Counted from the first letter of the stretch, positions 1 through 8,842 are shown. The stretch is DNA of 45,201 nucleotides from an uncultured SAR116 cluster alpha proteobacterium (GCA_902615325.1 CACMOJ010000014.1:1-45201), one strand, 5' to 3'. Notes: generated by a model not told the origin, from the sequence alone. Made by a program: numbers and translations.

Positions 1-735
1 TTTTAAATAATCCCAATCTAAAAATCTTTTCATTTGACTTCCAGCAAAACCAGCTTTCACTTTTTCTGTACCGTGCCAATTTCCATCCGTATATTGGTCC
101 ATTGTTCCAAACTTTGGTAAACCATTAGTTAATGTTTGAAAAGACCATGAGGGTCTAATTGCAGCGTGATAAAAAGTTCTTAAATTATTTTTTGGAGGAA
201 CCGATACACCAGCTAATCTTAATCTCTCTCTTCGACTTGATGCTGGAATATCAGCTGTAACTACTAAAACATTATAGTTTGAGTTTTTGGCGCGTTTTAA
301 AAGATCATTACGAATTGATTTGTTATCAGGAGGATAAAGCTGAAACCACCCTTTTCCATCCAAATATCTTGCAGTATCTTCTATTGATGCACAGGCAACA
401 GTTGATAATGTAAAAGGAATATTATTTTTAATGGACATTTTTGCTAAATATTTTTCTGCACGAGGCCAAATTAAACCTGTCAAACCTACTGGAGCAATGC
501 CAAAAGGGGCATCATATGTATGACCAAAAAGATTTACTTTTAAATTTGGTTTGACCACACCTTGGACATATTTTGGTGTGAGAAAAATATTTTTTAAAAT
601 ATCCGTATTGTTTTTGATTGCTAAATCGTAGCCTGTTCCAGAAAATAAATATTCAGATGCAAAATGTGGTAACCTACTTTTAGCTTTCGTAAGCAAATCA
701 AGAACTCTAGGATATTTATCCATTAAATTTTTCAT
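1..735 (-). CDS. FMN-dependent alpha-hydroxy-acid dehydrogenase (LldD/glycolate oxidase family), partial
   Basis: The reading frame runs open to the window edge, giving the first 245 residues of a protein whose family is normally about 350-390 residues; the C-terminal half lies outside. The family oxidises 2-hydroxy acids such as lactate, glycolate or mandelate to 2-oxo acids with FMN. Visible landmarks are PVG at residues 82-84 (FMN phosphate/isoalloxazine loop), a conserved Ser-Thr at 111-112, the WFQLY strand at 130-134, and a VTAD strand near 159-162. The catalytic His and later FMN-binding residues would lie beyond the edge. The ATG at 735 is the first in-frame start and fits the family N-terminus. 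The gene is divergent from the RraA-like gene across an 80-base spacer. Substrate cannot be told from this half. Confidence 0.85.
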   Translation of the reverse strand, partial: MKNLMDKYPRVLDLLTKAKSRLPHFASEYLFSGTGYDLAIKNNTDILKNIFLTPKYVQGVVKPNLKVNLFGHTYDAPFGIAPVGLTGLIWPRAEKYLAKMSIKNNIPFTLSTVACASIEDTARYLDGKGWFQLYPPDNKSIRNDLLKRAKNSNYNVLVVTADIPASSRRERLRLAGVSVPPKNNLRTFYHAAIRPSWSFQTLTNGLPKFGTMDQYTDGNWHGTEKVKAGFAGSQMKRFLDWDYLK

Positions 736-763
736 ATAAAATTTGGTTTTAAATATAATTTAT

Positions 764-779
764 ATAATATTAATATTAT
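764..779. promoter_or_regulatory. Perfect 16-base palindrome in divergent spacer
   Basis: ATAATATT followed directly by AATATTAT forms a perfect 16-base dyad between the divergent hydroxy-acid dehydrogenase and RraA-like genes. It could be an operator for a dimeric repressor acting on both promoters. The spacer is almost pure A/T, so a chance palindrome is quite possible and no regulator gene is nearby. Confidence 0.25.
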
Positions 780-814
780 CAAAAAATGAATTTGTAAAAA
801 TAAAAAGGTAAAAA

Positions 815-1516
815 ATGATTGAAAATCCACCATTAATCCAAATTAAAAAAATTAAAAAAGAAAATAAACCAACTTTAGAACAATTGGCACTATTTCATGA
901 TGTACCAACTGGCTTTATATGCGATGCACTTGAGGGTTATGCTGCATTAAATGGTAATATAAAACTTTTAGATGATTCTGACAAAAAACTTCATGTAGTT
1001 GGCTCTGCTCTAACTGTTGAAAGTGGTGCTGCTGACGTTTTAGGTATGCAAATCGTTTTAAATGAAATCCAAACTAATGATATAATTGTGAACACTGTTA
1101 ACGGTTGGCAAGAAACAGCATCAATAGGCGACAGTATAATTGGCATGATAAGAAATAATGGTGGAAAAGCAATTGTAACTGATGGACCTATAAGAGATTA
1201 TAATGGAGTAATTGAAACAAAAGTTCCTTGTTTTTGTACAGGAATAAATCCAAATTCACCTTATAATAGCGGACCTGCTAAAATTGGCTTTCCTATTACA
1301 ATTGGAGATATGTCTGTTAAATCTGGCGATTTAATTGTTGGGGACATAGATGGTGTTGCAGTAGTACCTTTTGAAAGAATTGATGAAATTGCAACAAAAG
1401 TTCAAAGAGTTGCAGAAATAGAAAAAGGAAGAGACGCAGAAGTTCAAAATGGTCTAAAAATACCACAAAAGATAGTTGAACTTTTAAATAGCGATAAAGT
1501 TAAATATTATGATTAA
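815..1516 (+). CDS. RraA-family protein (HMG/CHA aldolase-like)
   Basis: A 233-residue protein of the RraA / 4-hydroxy-4-methyl-2-oxoglutarate aldolase fold. Family members split tertiary 2-oxo-4-hydroxy acids (aromatic-cleavage products) into pyruvate plus an oxo acid, or act as oxaloacetate decarboxylases; true RraA proteins instead bind RNase E and are shorter. Visible are the G-D pair at 105-106, TDGPIRD at 122-128 with the substrate/metal residues Arg127 and Asp128 expected of active aldolases, and the terminal GDxDGVxVVP strand. Retention of Arg/Asp favours a lyase over an RNase E inhibitor. The start is preceded by AAAAGG. It converges on the CoA-transferase operon with a 4-base overlap. 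The catabolic setting supports a role in pyruvate-releasing ring-product cleavage, but the substrate is unknown. Confidence 0.75.
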   Translation: MIENPPLIQIKKIKKENKPTLEQLALFHDVPTGFICDALEGYAALNGNIKLLDDSDKKLHVVGSALTVESGAADVLGMQIVLNEIQTNDIIVNTVNGWQETASIGDSIIGMIRNNGGKAIVTDGPIRDYNGVIETKVPCFCTGINPNSPYNSGPAKIGFPITIGDMSVKSGDLIVGDIDGVAVVPFERIDEIATKVQRVAEIEKGRDAEVQNGLKIPQKIVELLNSDKVKYYD

Positions 1517-2160
1517 TTAAATATTATTTTCGCTTCTGTAACTTTTTGTAAAAAATCAAAGTCAATTTTTTCATAAATTTCTTTTAGTTTAAATCCATCA
1601 GGTGTTACATCTAAGATAGCTAAATTAGAATAAACTCTTGTTACAACTGATTTTCCAGTTAAAGGTAATGAACAATTTTTTAAAAGTTTTGGACTACCAT
1701 CTTTAGTTGTGTGTTGCGACATAACAAAAACATTTTTTGCACCAACAACTAAATCCATTGCACCACCTACAGCTGGAATTCCTTTTCCAGTCGTCCAATT
1801 TGCAAGATCACCACCCTGGGAAACTTCCATAGCACCTAATACACAATAATCAATATGGCCACCTCTTATCATCGAAAAACTATCAGCATGATGGCAATAA
1901 CTTCCTCCAGGCAAAATAGTAACTGGCTTTTTTCCAGCATTAATTAATTCAAAATCTAATTCATTTTCATTGGCAGGAGGCCCCATACCTAAAAGACCAT
2001 TTTCTGAATGATAAATAATTTCCTTATTCTCATCTACAAACTTTGATACCAACTCAGGCATACCAATACCTAAATTTACATATGAACCATGGGGAAATTC
2101 ATTAGCAATTTTCTTTGCAATCTCATCTTTAGTCCAGCCTAAGTTTATAAATTCATTCAT
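1513..2160 (-). CDS. 3-oxoacid/3-oxoadipate CoA-transferase subunit B
   Basis: A 215-residue beta subunit of a family I CoA-transferase, which moves CoA from succinyl-CoA (or acetyl-CoA) to a 3-oxo acid or dicarboxylate via an enzyme glutamyl-CoA thioester. The SENGLLGMGP motif at 52-61 carries the expected catalytic Glu53, followed by the GGSYCHHADSFSMIRGGHID block near 95-115 and the LPLTG...DVTP strand near the C terminus. Length is normal. It follows subunit A with a 4-base ATGA-type overlap, implying translational coupling. Sequence alone does not separate acetoacetate (ScoB/AtoA) from 3-oxoadipate (PcaJ) types; the aromatic-catabolic context makes PcaJ-like use plausible. Confidence 0.85.
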   Translation of the reverse strand: MNEFINLGWTKDEIAKKIANEFPHGSYVNLGIGMPELVSKFVDENKEIIYHSENGLLGMGPPANENELDFELINAGKKPVTILPGGSYCHHADSFSMIRGGHIDYCVLGAMEVSQGGDLANWTTGKGIPAVGGAMDLVVGAKNVFVMSQHTTKDGSPKLLKNCSLPLTGKSVVTRVYSNLAILDVTPDGFKLKEIYEKIDFDFLQKVTEAKIIFN

Positions 2161-2870
2161 GGATATGTCTCCCCATTGTCAATCGCAATACTTTCTATAA
2201 TTGGTTCATTTACAACAGTTACCTTGTTTACAAAAATACCTGGCGTAATTATTTTTTCTGGATCAGTATTTTCTTCTTTTTCAATTCTTTTTACTTGAAC
2301 TATAGTTTGGTTTGCAGCCATACACATAACAGGGTTAAAATTTCTTGCAGTTTTATTATATGTTAAATTACCATACCGATCAGAAGTCTCTGCTTTTATC
2401 AAAGCAAAATCAGCTTTGAGCGCTTTTTCTAAAACATATTCTTTACCATCAAAAATTTTAATTTCTTTTCCTTCAGCTAATGGTGTTCCTACGGATGTTT
2501 GTGTATAAAAGCCTGGTATACCTGCTCCAGCAGACCTTATTCTTTCAGCAAGTGTACCTTGAGGAACTACTTCTAGTTCAATCTTGTTATTTTCATACAA
2601 TTCTTTGAAAGTAATATTTTTAGGTGATCTCGCAAAAGAACATATGACTTTTTTAACTTGGTTTTCTCCAATGAGAGCCCCAAGTCCTATTTTCCCGTTA
2701 CCCGCATTATTTGCAATAATTGTTAGATCCTTGCATTTTGTATCAATTAAACCATGTATTAATTCAACTGGACTACCTGCTTCACCGAATCCTCCTAACA
2801 TAATCACGGCACCGTCAAAAACATCTGACATAACATCATTTACTGAATTAAAAAGCTTGTTTATTTTCAT
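2157..2870 (-). CDS. 3-oxoacid/3-oxoadipate CoA-transferase subunit A
   Basis: A 237-residue alpha subunit of the same family I CoA-transferase. The GGFGEAGSP loop at 26-34 (glycine-rich CoA-binding turn of the alpha subunit) and the GIPGFYTQTSVGT region near 117-129 are diagnostic. Together with subunit B it would activate a free acid produced in the window so that acyl-CoA dehydrogenases can act. The pair is transcribed away from the acyl-CoA dehydrogenase operon at 2926, from a 55-base divergent spacer, which suggests shared control. A PcaI-type role is possible but not proven. Confidence 0.85.
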   Translation of the reverse strand: MKINKLFNSVNDVMSDVFDGAVIMLGGFGEAGSPVELIHGLIDTKCKDLTIIANNAGNGKIGLGALIGENQVKKVICSFARSPKNITFKELYENNKIELEVVPQGTLAERIRSAGAGIPGFYTQTSVGTPLAEGKEIKIFDGKEYVLEKALKADFALIKAETSDRYGNLTYNKTARNFNPVMCMAANQTIVQVKRIEKEENTDPEKIITPGIFVNKVTVVNEPIIESIAIDNGETYP

Positions 2871-2886
2871 AGATTCTCTAATTTTA

Positions 2887-2898
2887 TATTTATAAATA
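2887..2898. promoter_or_regulatory. 12-base palindrome in divergent spacer
   Basis: TATTTATAAATA is a perfect dyad in the 55-base divergent spacer between the CoA-transferase and acyl-CoA dehydrogenase operons. It may be an operator or part of overlapping -10 regions. A/T richness makes chance occurrence likely. Confidence 0.2.
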
Positions 2899-2925
2899 AT
2901 ATAAATATTTTACTGAAGGTTACAA

Positions 2926-4122
2926 ATGGATTTTAACTTTACACAAAATGAAAATGATTTTAGGCAAGAAATTAAAGACTGGTTATCTGAAAACTTATCA
3001 CAACGTATTTCAAATAAAGTTAAAAAATTTCAAAGATTAGACAAAAATGATTATGAAGAGTTTATGAAAGCACTTAGTGCCAAGGGTTGGCTTGCAGTAA
3101 ACTGGCCAAAGGAACACGGTGGAACTGGTTGGTCAAATACTCAAAAACATATTTTTGAAGAAGAGATTGTAAAAGCAGGTGCACCAAGAATTGTGCCTTT
3201 TGGGTTAAATATGCTTGGTCCAGTTTTAATGGAATTTGGAAACGAAGAACAAAAAAAATACTATCTGCCAAGAATTTTAAATTGTGATGATTGGTGGGCT
3301 CAAGGCTATTCAGAGCCAGGTTCAGGGTCTGATTTAGCAAGTTTAAAAACCAAAGCTGTAGATAATGGAGACCACTACATAGTTAATGGTCAAAAAACAT
3401 GGACAACTCTTGGTCAGTTTGCAAATAAAATATTTTGCTTAGTTAAGACAGACTCGAATTGCAAACCTCAAAATGGTATTTCTTTTTTACTGATTGATAT
3501 TGACAGTCATGGCATTGAAGTTAGACCAATTATAACCCTTGATGGAGAACATGAGGTTAATGAAGTATGGTTGAAAGACGTTAAGGTTCCAAAAGAAAAC
3601 CTATTGGGAGAAGAAAATAAAGGCTGGACTTACGCCAAATATCTTCTTACTCATGAAAGAACTGGTATAGCCGGTGTTCCCAATTCAAAGTCAGCAATCA
3701 ATCATTTAAAAGTAATTGCTAATAAGACTTACAAAAATGGTATACCCCTAATTCAAGACCCATTATTTTCTTCTCAAATAGCAGAGCTGGAAATTGATTT
3801 AAAAGCTATGGAAATTTTTAATTTAAGAGCAATTTCATCTGCTGAGTCTGGTAAAGCTCCAGTTATGGAAAGTTCGCTTTTAAAAATCAAAGGATCAATT
3901 ATCAGACAAAAGACCTCTGATTTGCTTCGTAAAGCAATAGGACCCCAAGCACTACCATATATTTCCGAACAATTCGATGAAGGTTGGAATCAAGAAACAA
4001 TAGGTCCTGAATACGCCGGTCCATTAGCTAAACAATATTTTATTTATCGTAAAATATCTATTTATGGTGGATCAAATGAAATTCAAAAAAATATTGTGGC
4101 AAAATCAGAATTTAGAATGTGA
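2926..4122 (+). CDS. Acyl-CoA dehydrogenase, large subunit (PimC-like)
   Basis: A 398-residue FAD-dependent acyl-CoA dehydrogenase that introduces a 2,3-double bond into an acyl-CoA. The YSEPGSGSDLA flavin/substrate loop lies near 129-139, the central beta domain around 140-230, and the IYGGSNEIQ nucleotide-binding turn near 382-390. The usual catalytic Glu of the YEGT motif is replaced by Gly. A Glu at residue 244 in a THERTG helix sits where isovaleryl-CoA-type dehydrogenases place their catalytic base, so activity is expected. It is followed after 5 bases by a smaller acyl-CoA dehydrogenase, the large/small arrangement of PimC-PimD and heteromeric steroid side-chain dehydrogenases. The start has AAGG upstream. 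A dicarboxylyl- or branched acyl-CoA substrate is plausible. Confidence 0.85.
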   Translation: MDFNFTQNENDFRQEIKDWLSENLSQRISNKVKKFQRLDKNDYEEFMKALSAKGWLAVNWPKEHGGTGWSNTQKHIFEEEIVKAGAPRIVPFGLNMLGPVLMEFGNEEQKKYYLPRILNCDDWWAQGYSEPGSGSDLASLKTKAVDNGDHYIVNGQKTWTTLGQFANKIFCLVKTDSNCKPQNGISFLLIDIDSHGIEVRPIITLDGEHEVNEVWLKDVKVPKENLLGEENKGWTYAKYLLTHERTGIAGVPNSKSAINHLKVIANKTYKNGIPLIQDPLFSSQIAELEIDLKAMEIFNLRAISSAESGKAPVMESSLLKIKGSIIRQKTSDLLRKAIGPQALPYISEQFDEGWNQETIGPEYAGPLAKQYFIYRKISIYGGSNEIQKNIVAKSEFRM

Positions 4123-4127
4123 TTTAA

Positions 4128-5246
4128 ATGCACTTTAATTTGTCAGAAGAAAGAAAAATGCTTAAGGAAAGTTGTGACAGACTTCTTAATGATCATTACA
4201 CACAATATAAAAACCACCATGAAGTATCAAGCTCCGAGACAGGTTTTAATAAAAAATTTTGGCAAGAATGCTCAGAAATTGGAATGTTAAGTGCTTTAAT
4301 TTCACCAAATTTTAATGGATTAGGAGGAACTGGTGAAGATATTATGATTGTTTTTGAGTTAATTGGTAAGCATTTAGTTGTTGAGCCTTTTCTTTCGTCT
4401 GGCATTCTATCAATTACTTCTTTAATAAATTCTAAAGACATTGAGACATCAGTACTTGATGAAATTTCATCAGCTTCAAAAATTTATGCCTTTGGTCATA
4501 GCGAAGTTGATACAAGATATGATGAAACTTATATAAAAACAAAGGCAAATTATAAAAATGATGCTGTTTTTTTAACTGGACAAAAATCTTTTGTACTTAA
4601 TGGTGACTTTGCTGACAAAATAATTTGTACTGCAAGGTTTTCAGGGAATGATTTTGATCAAAATGGCTTTGGCCTTTATGAAATAGACAAAACACATTGT
4701 GACATAAGATCGTATAATACAATTGATGGATACAGGGCAGCTGAATTAAAGTTTTCTGAAATACCTGCTAAGGAATTATGTAAAAATTCTGATGCTTACA
4801 ACGCTCTTCTTGAAACACTTTACGCAGGTGCTTTTGCTTTATCAGCAGAATCTATTGGAGCAATGCAAGTTTGTTTTAATATGACACTAGAATATCTTAA
4901 AACCAGAGAACAATTTGGCAAACCAATTGGATCATTTCAAGCATTACAGCATCGAATGGTTGATGTAATGATTGAAATAGAGCAAGCAAAATCAGCTGTT
5001 ATGCTTGCTGCAGGAACATATGAAGCGGATAAAGACACAAAATATAAAAATATATCTGCTGCAAAAAACTTAGTTGGACGTTCAGGAAAACTTGTGGCTG
5101 AAGAATGCATTCAATTACATGGTGGTATTGCAATGACTTGGGAATATAATTTACATAATTATGCCAAAAGATTAATTATGATAGATCATTTAATGGGTGA
5201 TAGTGATCACCATTTAGAAAAATTTAAACTTTATAGCAATTACTGA
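4128..5246 (+). CDS. Acyl-CoA dehydrogenase, small subunit (PimD-like)
   Basis: A 372-residue acyl-CoA dehydrogenase paralogue paired with the preceding gene. It has the family middle domain, the TREQFGKPIGSFQALQHRMVD helix near 260-280, and a C-terminal HGGIAMTWEYNLH segment typical of the small partner in heteromeric enzymes. No Glu is present at the YEGT position (the region reads LMGDSDHH), so the active-site base is probably supplied by the large subunit. The 5-base spacing implies one transcript and a stoichiometric complex. Its 3' end overlaps the convergent hotdog gene by 7 bases. Confidence 0.85.
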   Translation: MHFNLSEERKMLKESCDRLLNDHYTQYKNHHEVSSSETGFNKKFWQECSEIGMLSALISPNFNGLGGTGEDIMIVFELIGKHLVVEPFLSSGILSITSLINSKDIETSVLDEISSASKIYAFGHSEVDTRYDETYIKTKANYKNDAVFLTGQKSFVLNGDFADKIICTARFSGNDFDQNGFGLYEIDKTHCDIRSYNTIDGYRAAELKFSEIPAKELCKNSDAYNALLETLYAGAFALSAESIGAMQVCFNMTLEYLKTREQFGKPIGSFQALQHRMVDVMIEIEQAKSAVMLAAGTYEADKDTKYKNISAAKNLVGRSGKLVAEECIQLHGGIAMTWEYNLHNYAKRLIMIDHLMGDSDHHLEKFKLYSNY

Positions 5247-6469
5247 TTTTTAATTAAAAGAGCTTCTGCTTTTTTTCTAAAACTATTTGGTAGTTTAATA
5301 GCTACTCTTTTCTTCAAATCAAAAAGTACTGCAGCTATTTGGATGTCCATCAAAACTCTATTTGAGGCATCATCAATAAGATGATGACAAAATTTAAAAG
5401 ATTTTTCGTTAACTTCAATAAAGTTTGATTTCAAAGAAACTGCCATCCCAATTGTGGGATAATTATAATATCTTACAATATAATCTAAAGCAGCTGAACC
5501 AATTTGATAGTCTGCTCTCCATTTATGGTTAACTCCACATTTTGTAAATAATTGAGTGGCTGCATCTGAAACACAAGATATTAGAAATCTATGAGTAGCG
5601 TATCCATCAAAATCAAGATCCCATGTATTTGAAGCCTTTTTGCAAGTGATAACAGAGTTTTTTGAGGGTTTTTTTAAAATTCTAAACGGTCTAATTTTTC
5701 TTAATTTCATAAAATTAAAATCGTTTACAAAAGTGTTTTGTTTCTTTTGCAATAAACTATCAACAGCTTTAAATATTTGCTTTGCATCACTTTCAAATGA
5801 AATTTCAGTTTCAAAATAAGCTGAAACATAATGTTTTGAAGTACAATAAAGTTTAGATTGCAAAGTTAAGTGATTTGTTTTTAAATTTTTTACAAAAATC
5901 ACTATCTCTAAAGCAGAAAATTCATGCACTTCTTTATAAAAGATACATCTTTCAGATTTTATTTTAAAAAGTTTATTTTTGAAAATATGATTTGTAATTT
6001 TTTTTATAGCTTTAGAATGTTTATCAAAGTAAAACTGTACATTCATATGATACATTTGGTCACATTCTTCAGTTCGAACTATACCTTTATAAGAAGAAAA
6101 AAAGTTTAATTTTTGATAAAAAACATTTGTATTTTTTAACAAAATTTCAAAATTTTCGTTAACTTCGAAAACTCTAACACCAATTTTACTTTCTTTAATG
6201 CCTGATGAGACCATTAAAGTATTCTCAAATTTTACTTTTTTATTGTTAATTTTTGATATTTTAGTGTTTATATAAATATCATCATTAATAGAGTTTATTC
6301 TAACAGTTTTAAGTGATGTATTAGTATTTTTTGATGACTTGAAACCTAAAACTTTTTGGCAAAATACATATGAATCTTCAAATATTCTTTCAATATAACT
6401 TAACTTAATTACATTATTTGAAATATCATCTTTAGATATTATAGAATTAAAAGTAGTAAAGTTAAACAT
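5240..6469 (-). CDS. Multi-hotdog-domain thioesterase-like protein
   Basis: A 409-residue protein that appears to hold two, perhaps three, consecutive hotdog (4-hydroxybenzoyl-CoA/acyl-ACP thioesterase-like) units. The clearest is the middle one, starting near residue 129, with a CDQMYHMNVQFYFDKH motif resembling the D-x-x-G-H-x-N active-site helix of acyl-CoA thioesterases. A further unit from about 283 has DLDFDGYATHRFL in the same position. Residues 50-120 (alternating beta strands after KTVRIN) could be a degenerate first unit. Single hotdog thioesterases are only 130-150 residues. It ends the minus-strand operon behind the kinase-like and dehydrogenase genes, so acyl-CoA hydrolysis or hydration is likely. 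The substrate is unknown and the unit count is by eye. Confidence 0.55.
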   Translation of the reverse strand: MFNFTTFNSIISKDDISNNVIKLSYIERIFEDSYVFCQKVLGFKSSKNTNTSLKTVRINSINDDIYINTKISKINNKKVKFENTLMVSSGIKESKIGVRVFEVNENFEILLKNTNVFYQKLNFFSSYKGIVRTEECDQMYHMNVQFYFDKHSKAIKKITNHIFKNKLFKIKSERCIFYKEVHEFSALEIVIFVKNLKTNHLTLQSKLYCTSKHYVSAYFETEISFESDAKQIFKAVDSLLQKKQNTFVNDFNFMKLRKIRPFRILKKPSKNSVITCKKASNTWDLDFDGYATHRFLISCVSDAATQLFTKCGVNHKWRADYQIGSAALDYIVRYYNYPTIGMAVSLKSNFIEVNEKSFKFCHHLIDDASNRVLMDIQIAAVLFDLKKRVAIKLPNSFRKKAEALLIKNQ

Positions 6470-6489
6470 TATATTAGGATTTTTCCTAA

Positions 6490-7695
6490 TTAATTTTTAT
6501 CTTTTAATTCTAATTTAGCTATAGTCATGTTGTGAACTTCATCAGGACCATCTGCAAGTCTTAAATATCTTGCATTAGCGTATGCGTATGATAAAGGAAA
6601 ATCAGATGAAACTCCGCCACCTCCATGAACCTGTATCGCCCTATCTATAACTCTTGCAGCCATGTTCGGAACTACTACTTTGATCATAGCAATTTCCTTA
6701 CGAGCTACTTTGTTACCTACTGTATCCATCATGTGAGCAGCTTTTAAAACCAATAATCTAGATTGCTCTATTTCAGAACGACTTGAAGCTATTTGATCCA
6801 TAACAACACCTTGTTCAGCAAGTGTTTTTCCAAAAGCAACTCTAGACTTTGCACGAGCAACCATCAATTCTAATGCTCTTTCAGCCTGACCAATCAATCT
6901 CATACAATGATGTATTCTACCTGGACCAAGCCTACCCTGAGCAATTTCAAACCCCCTGCCTTCACCCAGCAGTATATTCTCAACAGGAACTCTTACATTA
7001 TCAAACTCAACTTCAGCATGACCATGAGGTGCATCATCATAACCAAATACTGGTAAATGACGTAAAACTTTTACGCCTGTAGTATCAATAGGAACCAAAA
7101 TCATAGATTGTTGCTTATACTTTTCTGCATTAGGATCAGATTTACCCATAAAAATCATTATCTTACATCTTGGATCCATGGCTCCTGAAGTCCACCATTT
7201 CCGTGCATTGATAATATAATGATCTCCATCTCTAACAATTGAACCTTGAATATTGGATGCATCGGAGGATGCAACATTAGGTTCAGTCATTGCAAATGCA
7301 GACCTTATCTCTCCATTTAATAGAGGTTTTAACCACTTTTCTTTTTGATCATCAGTTCCATATCTAACAAAAACTTCCATATTACCTGTATCTGGAGCAG
7401 AACAATTGAAAATTTCAGCACCAATCGGAGATCTTCCCATAATTTCACATAAAGGAGCATATTCAATATTTTTAAGACCAGCTCCTAAATCACTTTCAGG
7501 TAAAAACAAATTCCATAATCTCTCTTTTTTTGCTTTTTCTTTTAATTCCTCAAGAATAGGTGGTATAGTCCAACGTCCATTTTGATTTAATTGATCTTCA
7601 AAAACTTCTTCGTTTTTGTAAACATTTTCATTCATAAAATTTGTTAATTTATTTTGTAATTCTATAACTTTATTAGAAAACTCAAAATTCATCAC
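6490..7695 (-). CDS. Acyl-CoA dehydrogenase, ACAD10/ACAD11 type
   Basis: A 401-residue flavin acyl-CoA dehydrogenase. [16 protein letters not shown] near 134-149 and the C-terminal [11 protein letters not shown] segment are hallmarks of the ACAD10/11-like branch, where Asp replaces the catalytic Glu of YEGT. In animals this dehydrogenase is fused behind a phosphotransferase-like domain, and the fusion handles 4-hydroxyacyl-CoAs through a phosphorylated intermediate. Here the phosphotransferase-like protein is the adjacent upstream gene, 11 bases away. The two therefore probably work together on a hydroxyacyl-CoA. Length is normal for a stand-alone enzyme. The next gene downstream is a hotdog thioesterase-like protein, 20 bases on. 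Confidence 0.85.
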   Translation of the reverse strand: MMNFEFSNKVIELQNKLTNFMNENVYKNEEVFEDQLNQNGRWTIPPILEELKEKAKKERLWNLFLPESDLGAGLKNIEYAPLCEIMGRSPIGAEIFNCSAPDTGNMEVFVRYGTDDQKEKWLKPLLNGEIRSAFAMTEPNVASSDASNIQGSIVRDGDHYIINARKWWTSGAMDPRCKIMIFMGKSDPNAEKYKQQSMILVPIDTTGVKVLRHLPVFGYDDAPHGHAEVEFDNVRVPVENILLGEGRGFEIAQGRLGPGRIHHCMRLIGQAERALELMVARAKSRVAFGKTLAEQGVVMDQIASSRSEIEQSRLLVLKAAHMMDTVGNKVARKEIAMIKVVVPNMAARVIDRAIQVHGGGGVSSDFPLSYAYANARYLRLADGPDEVHNMTIAKLELKDKN

Positions 7696-7706
7696 TTTTC
7701 TCCAAA

Positions 7707-8768
7707 CTAATTTAAATTTATTCCATTCGCTCTTTTAATCAGAGCATCAATTCTTTTATTAAAATTTGCAAACCTTTTATCCTTAGTTTGTCCTTTTAAA
7801 TATCTAACATAAATTTGCTGTAAAATAACAGATAATTTAAAGGCTCCAAATGCGTAATACCAATTTATATTTTCTACATCAAAACCCGTATATTTAGAAT
7901 ATAGTTTAATAATTTCACTTTTCAAAGGAAACAAAATTTTGTTTCCCGTTGTTGGCATAGAAGTAATCAGCTTTGCATCTTTATCATCCTCTTTATCTAT
8001 CCAGTAGTTTAACATATGCCCTAAATCCATAAGTGGATCGCCTAATGTACACATATCCCAATCAAATATTGCTTCAGGAGATAAAAAATTACTATTGTTC
8101 CACATTATATTATCTAATTTAAAATCATTATGAATAATCGAAACAATTTTTGACTTTGGAATATTTAATTTTAAATTTTCTAGTAAATCATCAAAAATAG
8201 TATTTAAAAGAGTATTTTCTGTTGCTAACTTCCATCTTTTTTCCCACCCTAGTAATTGTCTTTCCACAAAACCTTCTGGTCTGCCCAATTTTTCTAAACC
8301 TGCATCAATTGGATTAATCTTGTGTAAATCAGACAAAATCTTTATCATTTGATCAGACATTTGATTCATGAAATTTAAATTTAATGGTAAAAAATCAGGG
8401 AATTCTTTTCTGATTACAAATCCCTTTTTCCTTTCAATAATATGAAATTGACTTCCTACAATGGACACATCATCACTAAAATAAACGCTATTTGGAACTA
8501 AAGGAAAAATACTATGTAATGATCTTTGTACTTTATGCTCTCTTTTCATATCATGAGCGGATGGAGCTATTGGTCCCAAGGGTGGTCTTCTTAATACGTA
8601 TTCTTTATCATTGACTGAAATCAAATAAGTTAAGTTTGCATGGCCTCCGCTAAATTGTTTTAAACTAAAGTTATTTATTTTACTTTTTAACAAAACGGAA
8701 AAAAAAGCTTTTAAACTTTCTTCATTTATTTTTTCATCTTTTCTAACTTCTATAAGTTCAGTATTCAT
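7707..8768 (-). CDS. Aminoglycoside-phosphotransferase-family kinase-like protein (ACAD11 N-domain type)
   Basis: A 353-residue protein with the APH/choline-kinase fold. [10 protein letters not shown] at 57-66 is the nucleotide-binding beta-strand Lys/Arg region of the ACAD10/11-like branch, HNDFKLDN at 213-220 is the catalytic loop (Asp215, Asn220), and DWD at 236-238 is the metal-binding motif, followed by [10 protein letters not shown]. All residues needed for phosphotransfer are present. As first gene of the minus operon with an ACAD10/11-type dehydrogenase, it probably phosphorylates the hydroxyl of a hydroxyacyl-CoA. It is not an antibiotic-resistance enzyme by context. Confidence 0.8.
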   Translation of the reverse strand: MNTELIEVRKDEKINEESLKAFFSVLLKSKINNFSLKQFSGGHANLTYLISVNDKEYVLRRPPLGPIAPSAHDMKREHKVQRSLHSIFPLVPNSVYFSDDVSIVGSQFHIIERKKGFVIRKEFPDFLPLNLNFMNQMSDQMIKILSDLHKINPIDAGLEKLGRPEGFVERQLLGWEKRWKLATENTLLNTIFDDLLENLKLNIPKSKIVSIIHNDFKLDNIMWNNSNFLSPEAIFDWDMCTLGDPLMDLGHMLNYWIDKEDDKDAKLITSMPTTGNKILFPLKSEIIKLYSKYTGFDVENINWYYAFGAFKLSVILQQIYVRYLKGQTKDKRFANFNKRIDALIKRANGINLN

Positions 8769-8783
8769 AGTTGGTAATGTTTT

Positions 8784-8810
8784 TAATTTAATTTTTTTTT
8801 TATTAAATTA
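8784..8810. repeat. Inverted repeat with a nine-T loop in divergent spacer
   Basis: TAATTTAAT (8784-8792) and its exact complement ATTAAATTA (8802-8810) flank a run of nine T (8793-8801). The element lies between the divergent kinase-like and SDR genes. It may be an operator, or may simply reflect A/T composition; it has no G/C and is not a convincing terminator. Confidence 0.25.
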
Positions 8811-8842
8811 TTATAAATTTTATTACAAGTGAAGGTGTTTAT

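Noticed and set aside
2584-2895. Open frame on the plus strand
   Set aside because: It lies antisense within the CoA-transferase subunit A gene, which has strong family motifs; no ribosome site or recognisable protein.
7707-8768. Aminoglycoside resistance kinase
   Set aside because: The APH fold is clear, but the RRPPLGP form and operon with an ACAD10/11-type dehydrogenase point to acyl metabolism.
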